55,530 bases of DNA from JBPOFY01 sp049889815 (GTDB lineage: Bacteria; Verrucomicrobiota; Verrucomicrobiia; Opitutales; Coraliomargaritaceae). The position numbers were made by a program, and so were the translations under genes. The stretch is taken from assembly GCA_049889815.1 (NCBI GenBank), contig JBMHCR010000005.1, positions 1 to 55,530 on the forward strand, read 5' to 3'. Numbering within the stretch: position 1 is the first letter of the stretch; each line of letters begins with the position of its first letter. Under the pieces are notes generated by a model that made no database searches, was not told the DNA's origin, and saw only the letters and a program-made list of their open reading frames with translations. Below, in pieces: positions 36,200 through 44,171 of this stretch.

Positions 36200-37641
36200 A
36201 GTTGATCCTTCCCGCTCTGTTTGAGATACAGCTGGTGTAGCTCCGATAAGACCTCCGGGAATTCGCCAGATACATCCGTCTGCTCTTTAGGATCCTCCTT
36301 CAAATTATACAGCTCCCAATCGCTTGCCTGCTCTGCCGCCCCCTCCTTGCTGTAACGAACCAGCTTCCACTCGCCGTGACGCAACGCCCAGCGATTTGGT
36401 TTTCCACCCCATGTCCAGTGGATCGGGCGTTGATCAAGAGACTCATCGTCAAATAGCAGTGGCCCAAGATCAATCCCATCCAAATTGTCGGGCACCTCAG
36501 CACCTACGAGTTTTGCGATGGTCGGCAACCAGTCGATAATATGTACGGTCTCGTTGATTTCTTTCGGATCAATTCGACCAGGCCAGTTTACGAAACCGGG
36601 CACCTTAATGCCACCCTCCCAAACATCGCACTTTTGACCACGCATCGGGATCGTTTGATTGATATTCGTCAATTTTAAATCGTCTGGATAAGCATTGCCA
36701 GGCCAGCCAATCTGCGGGCCATTGTCGGAGCTAAAGAGGAGTATCGTATCCTTGCGGTGCCCATTCTTTTCGAGGGTATCAACAACGCGCCCGATCGCAT
36801 GATCCAGATGATGCATAACCGCAAGGAACAGTCGCTTCTCGGGCTCGCGTTCTTTCTGAATGATGCCCTTGGGATCGTGAAACCATTTGATCTCATCTTC
36901 ATTCAACCAGCGCTGCAGATTTTCGGGATCCAACTGTGTCGGCTGATCAACGAACGAACCGCGCTCATCCAAGGGAGTATGCGGCGCATGAAAAGTGAGC
37001 ATCATGAAAAAAGGATTCTCGTGTGCTTCATCTAAAACTCGCACCGCGTCATTTGCGATCAGATCAGTCGCATGCACACCATTCTCCCAACCGGGTAGTA
37101 TCTCGTGATTGCGGTGCCATGTTTCTTCAAACGGGCCTTTACGATAGCGGTGGTCATACATGCCAATCGCACCAGCAAGTGATCCATAGCTATAATCAAA
37201 CCCATGATGGTTCGGACCATGCTCAGGCGCACTACCCATATGCCACTTTCCGATCAGATAAGTATTGTAACCCGCATCTTTTAGCAGGGTCGCCAAGGTC
37301 GGTGTGCCGATGGGAAAACTGGGCGCATTCGAAGCAGATAAGGCAGATCGACCAAATCGCCCAGGTAGACACCCGGTAAAAGCTGCGACGCGTGTCGGTG
37401 TGCACTGCGGCATCACGTAGTGATTCGTGAATACAGCACCTTCGGTAGCCAATCGATCCATGTTCGGCGTATAGACCCTATCCGGATTATTGTAACCGAT
37501 ATCCGCCCAGCCTTGGTCGTCCGTAATAATCAGAACGATGTTTGGCATGTCCTGAGCTTGTCGAACGGGCTTTTGCGCTGCACCTAGGCATGAGGAAAAC
37601 GCAAGTAGGCATAAGGCTATTTTTTTAAGAGAATTACTCAT
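36196..37641 (-). CDS. Secreted S1-family sulfatase
   Basis: About 481 residues from ATG 37641, which directly precedes a signal peptide (SLKKIALCLLAFSSCLGAAQ). Metal-binding Asp pair in IVLIITDDQGWADIGY; formylglycine cysteine about residue 80 in MPQCTPTRVAAFTG; further motifs YNTYLIGKWHMG and LLFSSDNGPQIGWPGN. The C-terminal DWELYNLKEDPKEQTDVSG is the common sulfatase ending. It is the last gene of the leftward operon, and its start overlaps the stop of the DUF6807 gene (ATGA). It probably removes sulfate from a saccharide handled by the upstream gene products. Confidence 0.95.
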   Translation of the reverse strand: MSNSLKKIALCLLAFSSCLGAAQKPVRQAQDMPNIVLIITDDQGWADIGYNNPDRVYTPNMDRLATEGAVFTNHYVMPQCTPTRVAAFTGCLPGRFGRSALSASNAPSFPIGTPTLATLLKDAGYNTYLIGKWHMGSAPEHGPNHHGFDYSYGSLAGAIGMYDHRYRKGPFEETWHRNHEILPGWENGVHATDLIANDAVRVLDEAHENPFFMMLTFHAPHTPLDERGSFVDQPTQLDPENLQRWLNEDEIKWFHDPKGIIQKEREPEKRLFLAVMHHLDHAIGRVVDTLEKNGHRKDTILLFSSDNGPQIGWPGNAYPDDLKLTNINQTIPMRGQKCDVWEGGIKVPGFVNWPGRIDPKEINETVHIIDWLPTIAKLVGAEVPDNLDGIDLGPLLFDDESLDQRPIHWTWGGKPNRWALRHGEWKLVRYSKEGAAEQASDWELYNLKEDPKEQTDVSGEFPEVLSELHQLYLKQSGKDQL

Positions 37642-38588
37642 TTCTGTGTATACTGATTCCAAATCTCCTCCGCTTCCTCGATGGTGAGTTCACCGTCAAA
37701 AATAAACAAACTGTAGCGACGTGTATATTCCTCTCCTGGTTCAAACACCCAAGGTTTCTCCATAACCGGATTAAAGTTCACAAACACCGCACCGTTGTGC
37801 CACTTATCCCATGTTCGAATCTTTTCAGGGAAATTCCGGTTTTTAGAATGTGCCATCATAAGGAAACCGGCTTTCCCTCCAGTATCGGTATCGCCCTGCG
37901 AAAGCACCCAGCGCGCTTGTGATCCATTTGCAGTATAGCGCTCAGCTCCCTCGCTGGTTAAAATCACACTGTTGTCCCTATGCCAAGCGCTCGTGGCACG
38001 AATCGAATAACCGCTGTAGCGATATACGGTGGCAGTCAGGGCCTCCTCGCCGACGACTCGATGCGTCACCTCCATATTCAAAAAATAACCAAAAGCGGGA
38101 GCATCTTTGGAAACAGATGTTTCGATCAGCGTTGTTTCTTCAAGGATCACCGTCGGACCATTCGGATGCTTACGGTCCAAATAATCCGCAGTGGCAATGA
38201 ATCCATCCTCGGTTTCTGTGATACCCGTTGACTGAACAATGCCATCACCATTTTGCAGTTCCCAGAAGAGGATCTTTCGCTCGCCGAGCTGCACATATTT
38301 CCAAGGCCACCAGAGACCAAAGTGGTGCTTATGATCGCTGGGTTGAAAATCAGATATCACGAAACCCGACAGTGTCTTCAACGGATGGATAAAATTACTG
38401 CCACCGAATTTATCACCACCCAAGGGGTTTTCCATCGGCTTGGACTGATAATAGCCTACGGTTTTACCATCCAATTGTATTGCAACAGAACCACTGTCGG
38501 GAACAGGACCGGGTGCTGCCAATACGTCTACGTGAACCGCATGAAGAATCGATAAGCAACAGAGGCACAAACGACTGAATAACTTCAT
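37638..38588 (-). CDS. DUF6807 (PmoA-like) exported protein
   Basis: About 316 residues from ATG 38588; upstream in-frame codons would overlap the preceding gene. A signal peptide ends near HAVHVDVLAA. The body contains family-type stretches FIHPLKTLSGFVISDFQPSD, HKHHFGLWWPW and EVTHRVVGEEALTATVYRYS. The HPL...G...D...HHHxG pattern marks the DUF6807 family, annotated as PmoA-like because it occurs near glycan catabolism genes. It is a beta-rich fold and its enzymatic role is not established. It lies between a Gfo/Idh/MocA gene and a sulfatase in one operon, so a role in processing a sugar derivative is likely. Confidence 0.85.
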   Translation of the reverse strand: MKLFSRLCLCCLSILHAVHVDVLAAPGPVPDSGSVAIQLDGKTVGYYQSKPMENPLGGDKFGGSNFIHPLKTLSGFVISDFQPSDHKHHFGLWWPWKYVQLGERKILFWELQNGDGIVQSTGITETEDGFIATADYLDRKHPNGPTVILEETTLIETSVSKDAPAFGYFLNMEVTHRVVGEEALTATVYRYSGYSIRATSAWHRDNSVILTSEGAERYTANGSQARWVLSQGDTDTGGKAGFLMMAHSKNRNFPEKIRTWDKWHNGAVFVNFNPVMEKPWVFEPGEEYTRRYSLFIFDGELTIEEAEEIWNQYTQK

Positions 38589-38611
38589 ATTAGTAGTCAC
38601 GTTTATCTGCT

Positions 38612-39955
38612 CTAAATGACGAATTTCTTGAGATCCCACTCCCCGCGATAATAGGAGTCCTTCAGAATCGCTTCTGCTCTTTCACTATTGGTTATCCTTT
38701 CAGCAATGGGATCCCAATCAAGCTTTTCACCGCTACGAATCGCGGCTAGACCCAGCATGCATTGAGAATGCACACGATGGCCCGCTTCGGCGTCGATCAT
38801 GACGGGTGTGCCTTTTGTGATAGCATCAATAAAATCTCGTTTGTCGGACTTATTCGACACCAACTCATCTGTATCGCGAAAGCGCGTGCGGAGCACTTCT
38901 TTATCATGCGCCTGTAAGCCGCTCTTACCAAACCAATTCGCCTGAATCCAGCCATCATCGCCTTCGACTCGGACATAGGCATGGCTGATCTTGTAATCCA
39001 GCGTAACACCATTGGCGTATTTGTAGTGCACATCCATCGCAAGGATTGTGTCCCACATGCCCGCCGGATCCGTTGGAAATTCGCCGATGCCTTCGCAAGA
39101 TATCGGTCCTGTGTGACTGGTGCCATTACAAAGGTTGGCAACATCCATGAGGTGTGCGCCCCAATTACAAATCATTCCGGCACAATAGTCTTCCAAGCGT
39201 AGCCATCCTGGGCGTCCAATTGGCTGGCCCGTTTCCGGATTCGTCTGATGCACACGATCGATTGAATACGGATGAAGCTTTGCCGGTCCCTGCCACATTT
39301 CGTAATCCAGAAACTCAGGTATCGGCACTACGGTAGGATCCCCGATGCCTTTACTGAGTTCACGCGGTACGCCGACCTCAATGCGTTGAACGTTTCCAAT
39401 ATAACCGTTACGAACCAAATTCGCAGTCTTGGTCATATAGGCATTGGAGCGGCACTCAGTGTCGGTGCGAAACACAACTCCAGTCTCCTTTACGCCTTGG
39501 ACAAGAGCCTGACTCTCATCGAAGTGCCGTGTCAGCGCTTTTTCACAGCACACATGAAGGCCGAGCTTCATCGCGTAGAGTGCTTGAATCGCGTGCCAGT
39601 GATCCGTGGTTGAGATCATCACCGCATCCAAGTCGTCCATCTGCATTGCTTCACGAAAATCACCGAAGACCTTACAATCGGCAGTTCCATATTTTGCATC
39701 GACGATAGCTTTGGCATACTCCGCGCGTTTTCTATCCACATCACAGACGGAAACGATCCGTACTTCGGACATGCCGAGCAAGGTCTTCATGTTGGCATTG
39801 ATGCCCTGACGACCGGTTCCAATCATTGCAAGATTGACCCGCTTGGATGGTGCATCAGAACCACGCAGCGTCGATGGAAGAATTGCAAAGCCTGCGCCCG
39901 CAAGCGCGAAGCGGCCGAGAGCCTGGCGGCGAGAAATTTGTTGAGGGGTAGGCAT
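38612..39955 (-). CDS. Exported Gfo/Idh/MocA-family oxidoreductase
   Basis: A 447-residue NAD(P)-dependent oxidoreductase. The N-terminus SRRQALGRFALAGAGFAIL is a twin-arginine signal, so the folded enzyme would be exported with its cofactor bound. The Rossmann motif is VNLAMIGTGRQGINANM, and the Gfo/Idh EKA-like segment is CCEKALTRHFDESQ. The C-terminal alpha/beta domain includes GWLRLEDYCAGMICNWGAHL. Family members oxidise sugar hydroxyls; exported forms have been tied to 3-keto-glycoside pathways. A second, related exported enzyme (40805-42139) is in the same operon. Confidence 0.93.
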   Translation of the reverse strand: MPTPQQISRRQALGRFALAGAGFAILPSTLRGSDAPSKRVNLAMIGTGRQGINANMKTLLGMSEVRIVSVCDVDRKRAEYAKAIVDAKYGTADCKVFGDFREAMQMDDLDAVMISTTDHWHAIQALYAMKLGLHVCCEKALTRHFDESQALVQGVKETGVVFRTDTECRSNAYMTKTANLVRNGYIGNVQRIEVGVPRELSKGIGDPTVVPIPEFLDYEMWQGPAKLHPYSIDRVHQTNPETGQPIGRPGWLRLEDYCAGMICNWGAHLMDVANLCNGTSHTGPISCEGIGEFPTDPAGMWDTILAMDVHYKYANGVTLDYKISHAYVRVEGDDGWIQANWFGKSGLQAHDKEVLRTRFRDTDELVSNKSDKRDFIDAITKGTPVMIDAEAGHRVHSQCMLGLAAIRSGEKLDWDPIAERITNSERAEAILKDSYYRGEWDLKKFVI

Positions 39956-39973
39956 ACGTTTTAAAAGATCCAG

Positions 39974-40801
39974 TTAAAGGTTGAGGTGCTGCCACGTATC
40001 CATGGATTGTTGTAAATGCTCACGCGGTGGGCGTTCAATCTTGTAGCACTGTAAATTCACGGGACCGCTATAGCTAAGTGCATCGAGTGTGCGTAGCACG
40101 CGATTGATATCTAAGCTGCCCTCTCCCAGAGGCTTGATGTAGTCATTCCAACCAAGCGCTCCAGTCGGGCTTTGATTTGCACCGTTTAATTGGACCAATC
40201 TCAAATGTGAAGCAATAGAACGCAGCGTCGCTTCTATCCCCTTGCTTCCATTTTGGCGCAACTCGTGACAAAGGGTGAAACTCAGCCCAACTTCGGGACG
40301 CTCTGCCATTTCACGCAATCGTGCGCAGGTCGCGACGGTGTCGGTCTTAAAGTTTACATGACCATACAGGACGAGTTCGAGCCCATTCGCATCACATAGA
40401 TCGTAGACTTTTTGAATCACTTCGACCGCAGCCTTGTCCGATGCCTTTGGGTTGGCCAGTGAAAGCCAAATAATCGTATCACTGCCGTTTAAGAATTCGA
40501 TGTGCTGACGCAGCCATTCCGGCAGCGGTGCATTTGATTGCGCCGGCAATACCACATAACTGGCTATCAACTTTAGATCATGCTCTTCAAGAGCAGTTAA
40601 TAGCTCTTCGGTAACTTTACCCGGGCGTGAACAGATACCATCATAGCCGAGTTCTGCCAACAGCTCGACCTGCTGCGTGACCGATGTTCCTTTCGGAAAC
40701 GCGTTATCAAATGGAAAGAACACACGCTCCGACCTTGAGCAAATTTGCCCCGCACTGATAAGTGCGAGGCAAATAAAACTCAGAATTCGAAGCACGAGCA
40801 T
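39974..40801 (-). CDS. Exported sugar phosphate isomerase/epimerase-like protein
   Basis: A 275-residue TIM-barrel protein of the AP-endonuclease-2/xylose-isomerase-like family. A signal peptide (MLVLRILSFICLALISAGQI) precedes the barrel, so it is probably periplasmic. Barrel strands include ELLAELGYDGICSRPGK, GLELVLYGHVNF, PEVGLSFTLCHELR and GPVNLQCYKI. The usual metal-binding Glu and His positions are only partly recognisable. Location outside the cytoplasm argues for a substrate that is a free or keto sugar and not a sugar phosphate. The downstream Gfo/Idh/MocA gene follows by 18 bp and the upstream one lies 3 bp away. Confidence 0.85.
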   Translation of the reverse strand: MLVLRILSFICLALISAGQICSRSERVFFPFDNAFPKGTSVTQQVELLAELGYDGICSRPGKVTEELLTALEEHDLKLIASYVVLPAQSNAPLPEWLRQHIEFLNGSDTIIWLSLANPKASDKAAVEVIQKVYDLCDANGLELVLYGHVNFKTDTVATCARLREMAERPEVGLSFTLCHELRQNGSKGIEATLRSIASHLRLVQLNGANQSPTGALGWNDYIKPLGEGSLDINRVLRTLDALSYSGPVNLQCYKIERPPREHLQQSMDTWQHLNL

Positions 40802-40804
40802 TGG

Positions 40805-42139
40805 TTAAGCATTCTCCAGCTTCCAGTCGCCGCGCATCGGTGCATGCATCATCTTTGCTGCCTCATCGTCGCCCACAATTTGTTCCGCATTTGGATCCCA
40901 CTGCAGTTTGCGTCCGCCGAGCTTCATTGAAAGGTGATGCAGGACGCAAATTGTGTTAGTGCGGTGGCCACCTTCGACCGGGCAAACGCCGTCGCGTCCT
41001 TCACGAGCAGCTTGTAGGAAATCGTATTCATGCCACTTGCTTTCATATAGAGATATTTCCCCATCACTTGGTTTGCGACGCAGCAGTTCGGGATCGCTAC
41101 AAGTCATTCCACCCCGCCAGCAACGTGCCTCACCCTTTTCCATTTTAAAGGTGACTCCTGCACTGCCATTCCTGGAGCGAAGAATCACACCGTTCTCATA
41201 GCGTGCTTCACCTTCGTAATCCACGTGAACATTGAAAATACCGCGATCTGGAAATTGTCCTTTGGCAGAGATCTCAACGGGACCTGAGTCCATGTCGGTG
41301 CCAAGTCCCCACTGTGCGATATCATACATATGAGAACCCCAACCGGTAATCATTCCGAGGCAGAAATCTTCACGCTGCAACCATCCGGGGCGTCCGACAT
41401 ATTGACCTTTCTCATTGATGGTCTGCGAGTGGACACCAAGCTCTGTGTAAGGAGTGAATGCTGCAGGTCCCAACCACAGGTCGTAGTTCAAATGCTCAGG
41501 GACTGGCATCTCGACAAATTGCTGCGCTCCCTTGTCGGTTGGAATCTCGACTATGATCTCCTGCACCTTACCCAACCAGTTGTTGCGCACGATGTTACAC
41601 ACACGACGAAAGTAAGCACTGGAGCGCTGCTGTGAACCTACTTGAAGTGTGACGCCGCTCTTGCGCACCGCATCCACAAGCGCGATCCCTTCTGGAATCG
41701 AATACGTAAGCGGCTTTTGCATGAAAATATGCTTACCTGCATTGGCTGCAGCAACTCCATGAAGCGCGTGCCAACGATCCTGGGTTGCGATAACAACTGC
41801 ATCGATCGACGGATCGGCAAGTAACTCCCGGTAGTCTTCGTATTTCTTAATTGCTACTTTGGACTCGCCGTTCTCTGCGTAGAAAGACTGGCAGATCTGG
41901 TTTGCGTTCTCCATGCGAATCGTGTCTGGATCGCAGAGCGCGACCACGCGTGCATTAATCTCCGGTTTCGCACCACTTGCGAGGATACCGCGCATATTCG
42001 CACAGCCCATTCGGCCGCACCCGATCAGCCCGACCTGCATGGTTTCGTTCTTCGAAGAATTCGCCCACGCACGAGATGACAAAATAAGCATCGCGCCGCC
42101 GGCAGTGAGTGAGGTTTGAATAAATTGTCTTCTTTTCAT
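40805..42139 (-). CDS. Exported Gfo/Idh/MocA-family oxidoreductase
   Basis: A 444-residue paralogue of the oxidoreductase at 38612-39955. The N-terminus KRRQFIQTSLTAGGAMLIL is a twin-arginine type signal. Rossmann motif: MQVGLIGCGRMGCANM. The catalytic-type segment is IFMQKPLTYSIPEGIALVDA, with EKP replaced by QKP, where the lysine is retained. The C-terminal domain has GRPGWLQREDFCLGMITGWG and GGHRTNTICVLHHLSMKLG. The two enzymes could act on opposite steps (oxidation and reduction) or on different sugars. It is in the middle of the seven-gene operon. Confidence 0.93.
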   Translation of the reverse strand: MKRRQFIQTSLTAGGAMLILSSRAWANSSKNETMQVGLIGCGRMGCANMRGILASGAKPEINARVVALCDPDTIRMENANQICQSFYAENGESKVAIKKYEDYRELLADPSIDAVVIATQDRWHALHGVAAANAGKHIFMQKPLTYSIPEGIALVDAVRKSGVTLQVGSQQRSSAYFRRVCNIVRNNWLGKVQEIIVEIPTDKGAQQFVEMPVPEHLNYDLWLGPAAFTPYTELGVHSQTINEKGQYVGRPGWLQREDFCLGMITGWGSHMYDIAQWGLGTDMDSGPVEISAKGQFPDRGIFNVHVDYEGEARYENGVILRSRNGSAGVTFKMEKGEARCWRGGMTCSDPELLRRKPSDGEISLYESKWHEYDFLQAAREGRDGVCPVEGGHRTNTICVLHHLSMKLGGRKLQWDPNAEQIVGDDEAAKMMHAPMRGDWKLENA

Positions 42140-42165
42140 GTTTCTATTAATTTGGGGGTCCCTAG

Positions 42166-43089
42166 TTATAAAGTTTCATGGCTACAGGTTTTTGGGCCGT
42201 CATCGCATTCCAAATCACCGAGGACATACTGCATACCGTTCAACACAAACTGTAGCAACTCGGGATCCTCAAAGCTTTGCGCATTGTGTGAGGGACTGCA
42301 GTAAAAGACACGCCCTTCTCCATGTGGCTTGATCCATGAGATATAACGCTTCACCGACTTTCCCTTTGGTTCAAACACCTTCTTGTGAATCGCTTCGTCG
42401 ACTGTAGGTAATTCCATCTCCAGCAGCGGATGAAAATTGAAATCAAAATAAGCACCGTGGAAACAATACGGCTCATCGTGATGAGAAAAATCCTCACCAC
42501 CAAATGCCGTTGAAATCGGATGTTCGTGATCGAGCACTTTGCCGACGACGGTTGTTTGTTTCGGATGATACTCAAACCATCCGCCAAGCATTTCGCCGAA
42601 TGGTTCGGATTTATTTAGCATGACGATCGCGCCATGGATCGCAGTGAGTCCGTGCCCGGATTCGACGTGATCGAGCAAATTATTCTCAAGCTCAACCGCC
42701 TTTTCCATGTCGCCAAGTGCATCGAAAAACAGATGACGATTTGGGCGCTTGGAACAATTGTTGATCAACACGATCGCATCATACTGTGCGATGTTCTCCT
42801 TCTCGAAGTGACTGAGCTCATCGCTGACTACGGCATCGTAGGCTCCGGTCTTTTCACCAAGTATGCGCACCACCTCAGCAGTGTGCGGCGTCGCCCAGTG
42901 ATTGAAGCCGGTGATCAATGTGAAAATCAACACACGTCGCTTCGCCCGCGCTTCGACCTGCGCCTTCTTAGGAGCTAGACTCTCAATCTTATGTGACCAC
43001 GCTTCGGACAGCTCGAAGGGAGCAACATTTGCCGCTGGCAGCAACGAGGCTACCGCAATGGCAAATGTTATTGTTAGAGCGCGTTTCAT
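42166..43089 (-). CDS. ThuA-like domain protein, exported
   Basis: A 307-residue protein with a signal peptide (ALTITFAIAVASLLPAANV) and a class-I glutamine-amidotransferase-like fold of the ThuA type. Segments include KRRVLIFTLITGFNHWATPH, YDAIVLINNCSKRPN, SGHGLTAIHGAIVMLNKSEP and EYHPKQTTVVGKVLDHEHPI. The glutamine-amidotransferase nucleophile Cys is not conserved, as in other ThuA proteins. ThuA is linked to trehalose and sucrose use through keto-sugars in Rhizobiaceae; the enzymatic role is unclear. The operon context with Gfo/Idh/MocA enzymes supports keto-sugar metabolism. Confidence 0.88.
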   Translation of the reverse strand: MKRALTITFAIAVASLLPAANVAPFELSEAWSHKIESLAPKKAQVEARAKRRVLIFTLITGFNHWATPHTAEVVRILGEKTGAYDAVVSDELSHFEKENIAQYDAIVLINNCSKRPNRHLFFDALGDMEKAVELENNLLDHVESGHGLTAIHGAIVMLNKSEPFGEMLGGWFEYHPKQTTVVGKVLDHEHPISTAFGGEDFSHHDEPYCFHGAYFDFNFHPLLEMELPTVDEAIHKKVFEPKGKSVKRYISWIKPHGEGRVFYCSPSHNAQSFEDPELLQFVLNGMQYVLGDLECDDGPKTCSHETL

Positions 43090-43095
43090 TTTCGA

Positions 43096-43920
43096 TTAGA
43101 GAATACTCTTGAAGTATTTGATACTGCGCTCGGCTTGTTCGAGTGTTTCACACTCTACACTGAAAACGATATCCTGCGGTAGGTTCCGACAAATCTCAAA
43201 GAGTGCGGGATAATCGACCACACCGTCGCCACATGCGCAGCCCACCGCAGTGCCCATCACCTTGCCGCGCTCAGCTTCAGATTGTTCGAAGGAGATGTCT
43301 TTCGCATGCACGTGAATGACTTTGTCCTTCACGCGATCAAACCACTCCGTGCAATCAACACCACCGAGGTGGGCATTACCCGTATCAAAATTCGCACCCA
43401 GGTTTGGCGAATCGACCAAGTTCAAGCATTTGTCATAGAGCTCCGGCTTTAGCGAATAGGTTTGATGCATCTCGAAGCCGATCTTGATACCGCGGCGCTC
43501 GCAGACTTTCAGCGCTTCCGTGAGCGAGTATTTGATCAAGACAAAGTCTTCTTCTTCAGTCGTCCACGACTGCTTGTGACCTTCATGCGTATTGATGATC
43601 GGTGCACCCGCCTCTTTTGCAAAACGCGCCGCCTGTTTTAAATACTCCACGGCGATCTCAGGCTTCGATGCTTGGCTGTGCGATGAAAATGCCGAAAGCT
43701 TCAAACCATGTTTCTCCACACAATCCTTAACACGATATGGATCATCCAGCATGGAAACTGAGTGAAAGTAGCGCGCCTCACTGAGCAACTCACGTCCCCA
43801 GTGCACCATTGGTTCGACGTATTCGTAACCAAGGTCCGCAGCAAATTCACATGCCCATTCAAAGTTCTTATGAGCAGTTCTGACTGCTTCAAAGTTTAGT
43901 CCAATTCCAATTTTTCCCAT
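43096..43920 (-). CDS. Cytoplasmic sugar phosphate isomerase/epimerase-like protein
   Basis: A 274-residue TIM-barrel protein without a signal peptide, first gene of the operon. Metal-site segments are INTHEGHKQSW, KIGFEMHQTYSL (Glu), LGANFDTGNAHLGG (Asp and His), VIHVHAKDI (His) and IVFSVECET (Glu). This is the complete xylose-isomerase-like/IolE-type metal set. It likely isomerises or epimerises the imported sugar product. A 27-bp candidate operator lies about 100 bp upstream. Confidence 0.9.
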   Translation of the reverse strand: MGKIGIGLNFEAVRTAHKNFEWACEFAADLGYEYVEPMVHWGRELLSEARYFHSVSMLDDPYRVKDCVEKHGLKLSAFSSHSQASKPEIAVEYLKQAARFAKEAGAPIINTHEGHKQSWTTEEEDFVLIKYSLTEALKVCERRGIKIGFEMHQTYSLKPELYDKCLNLVDSPNLGANFDTGNAHLGGVDCTEWFDRVKDKVIHVHAKDISFEQSEAERGKVMGTAVGCACGDGVVDYPALFEICRNLPQDIVFSVECETLEQAERSIKYFKSIL

Positions 43921-44023
43921 AATGGTTAATAATTTGTTAGTGTTTTTTCAGAGTGATCCCATCCAATATACTCGATTGTTCTCATAAGATAACATCACGG
44001 TCGGGAATGCGCAATGTAAGACG

Positions 44024-44050
44024 GTGCATAAAATTCTTCAATTCGTGCAA
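44024..44050. promoter_or_regulatory. Candidate operator upstream of the catabolic operon
   Basis: GTGCATAAAATTC, then a 7-nt spacer, then CGTGCA. The same pattern occurs at 45910-45936 with 22 of 27 positions identical. It is flanked by TGCA half-sites and imperfectly palindromic. It is about 104 bp upstream of the operon's first gene, and the neighbouring XylR-type regulator is the obvious candidate protein. Confidence 0.55.
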
Positions 44051-44171
44051 AAAATCCAAAGTTAAACGGCAAAACACGTCTATTAGTCTTCTATGTTAAC
44101 CACGGACAGGTTCCGAGCGCAGCGGCACGACCGAGCTTTCAACAAAGTGGACCATGTCTACGCCAAACTTT

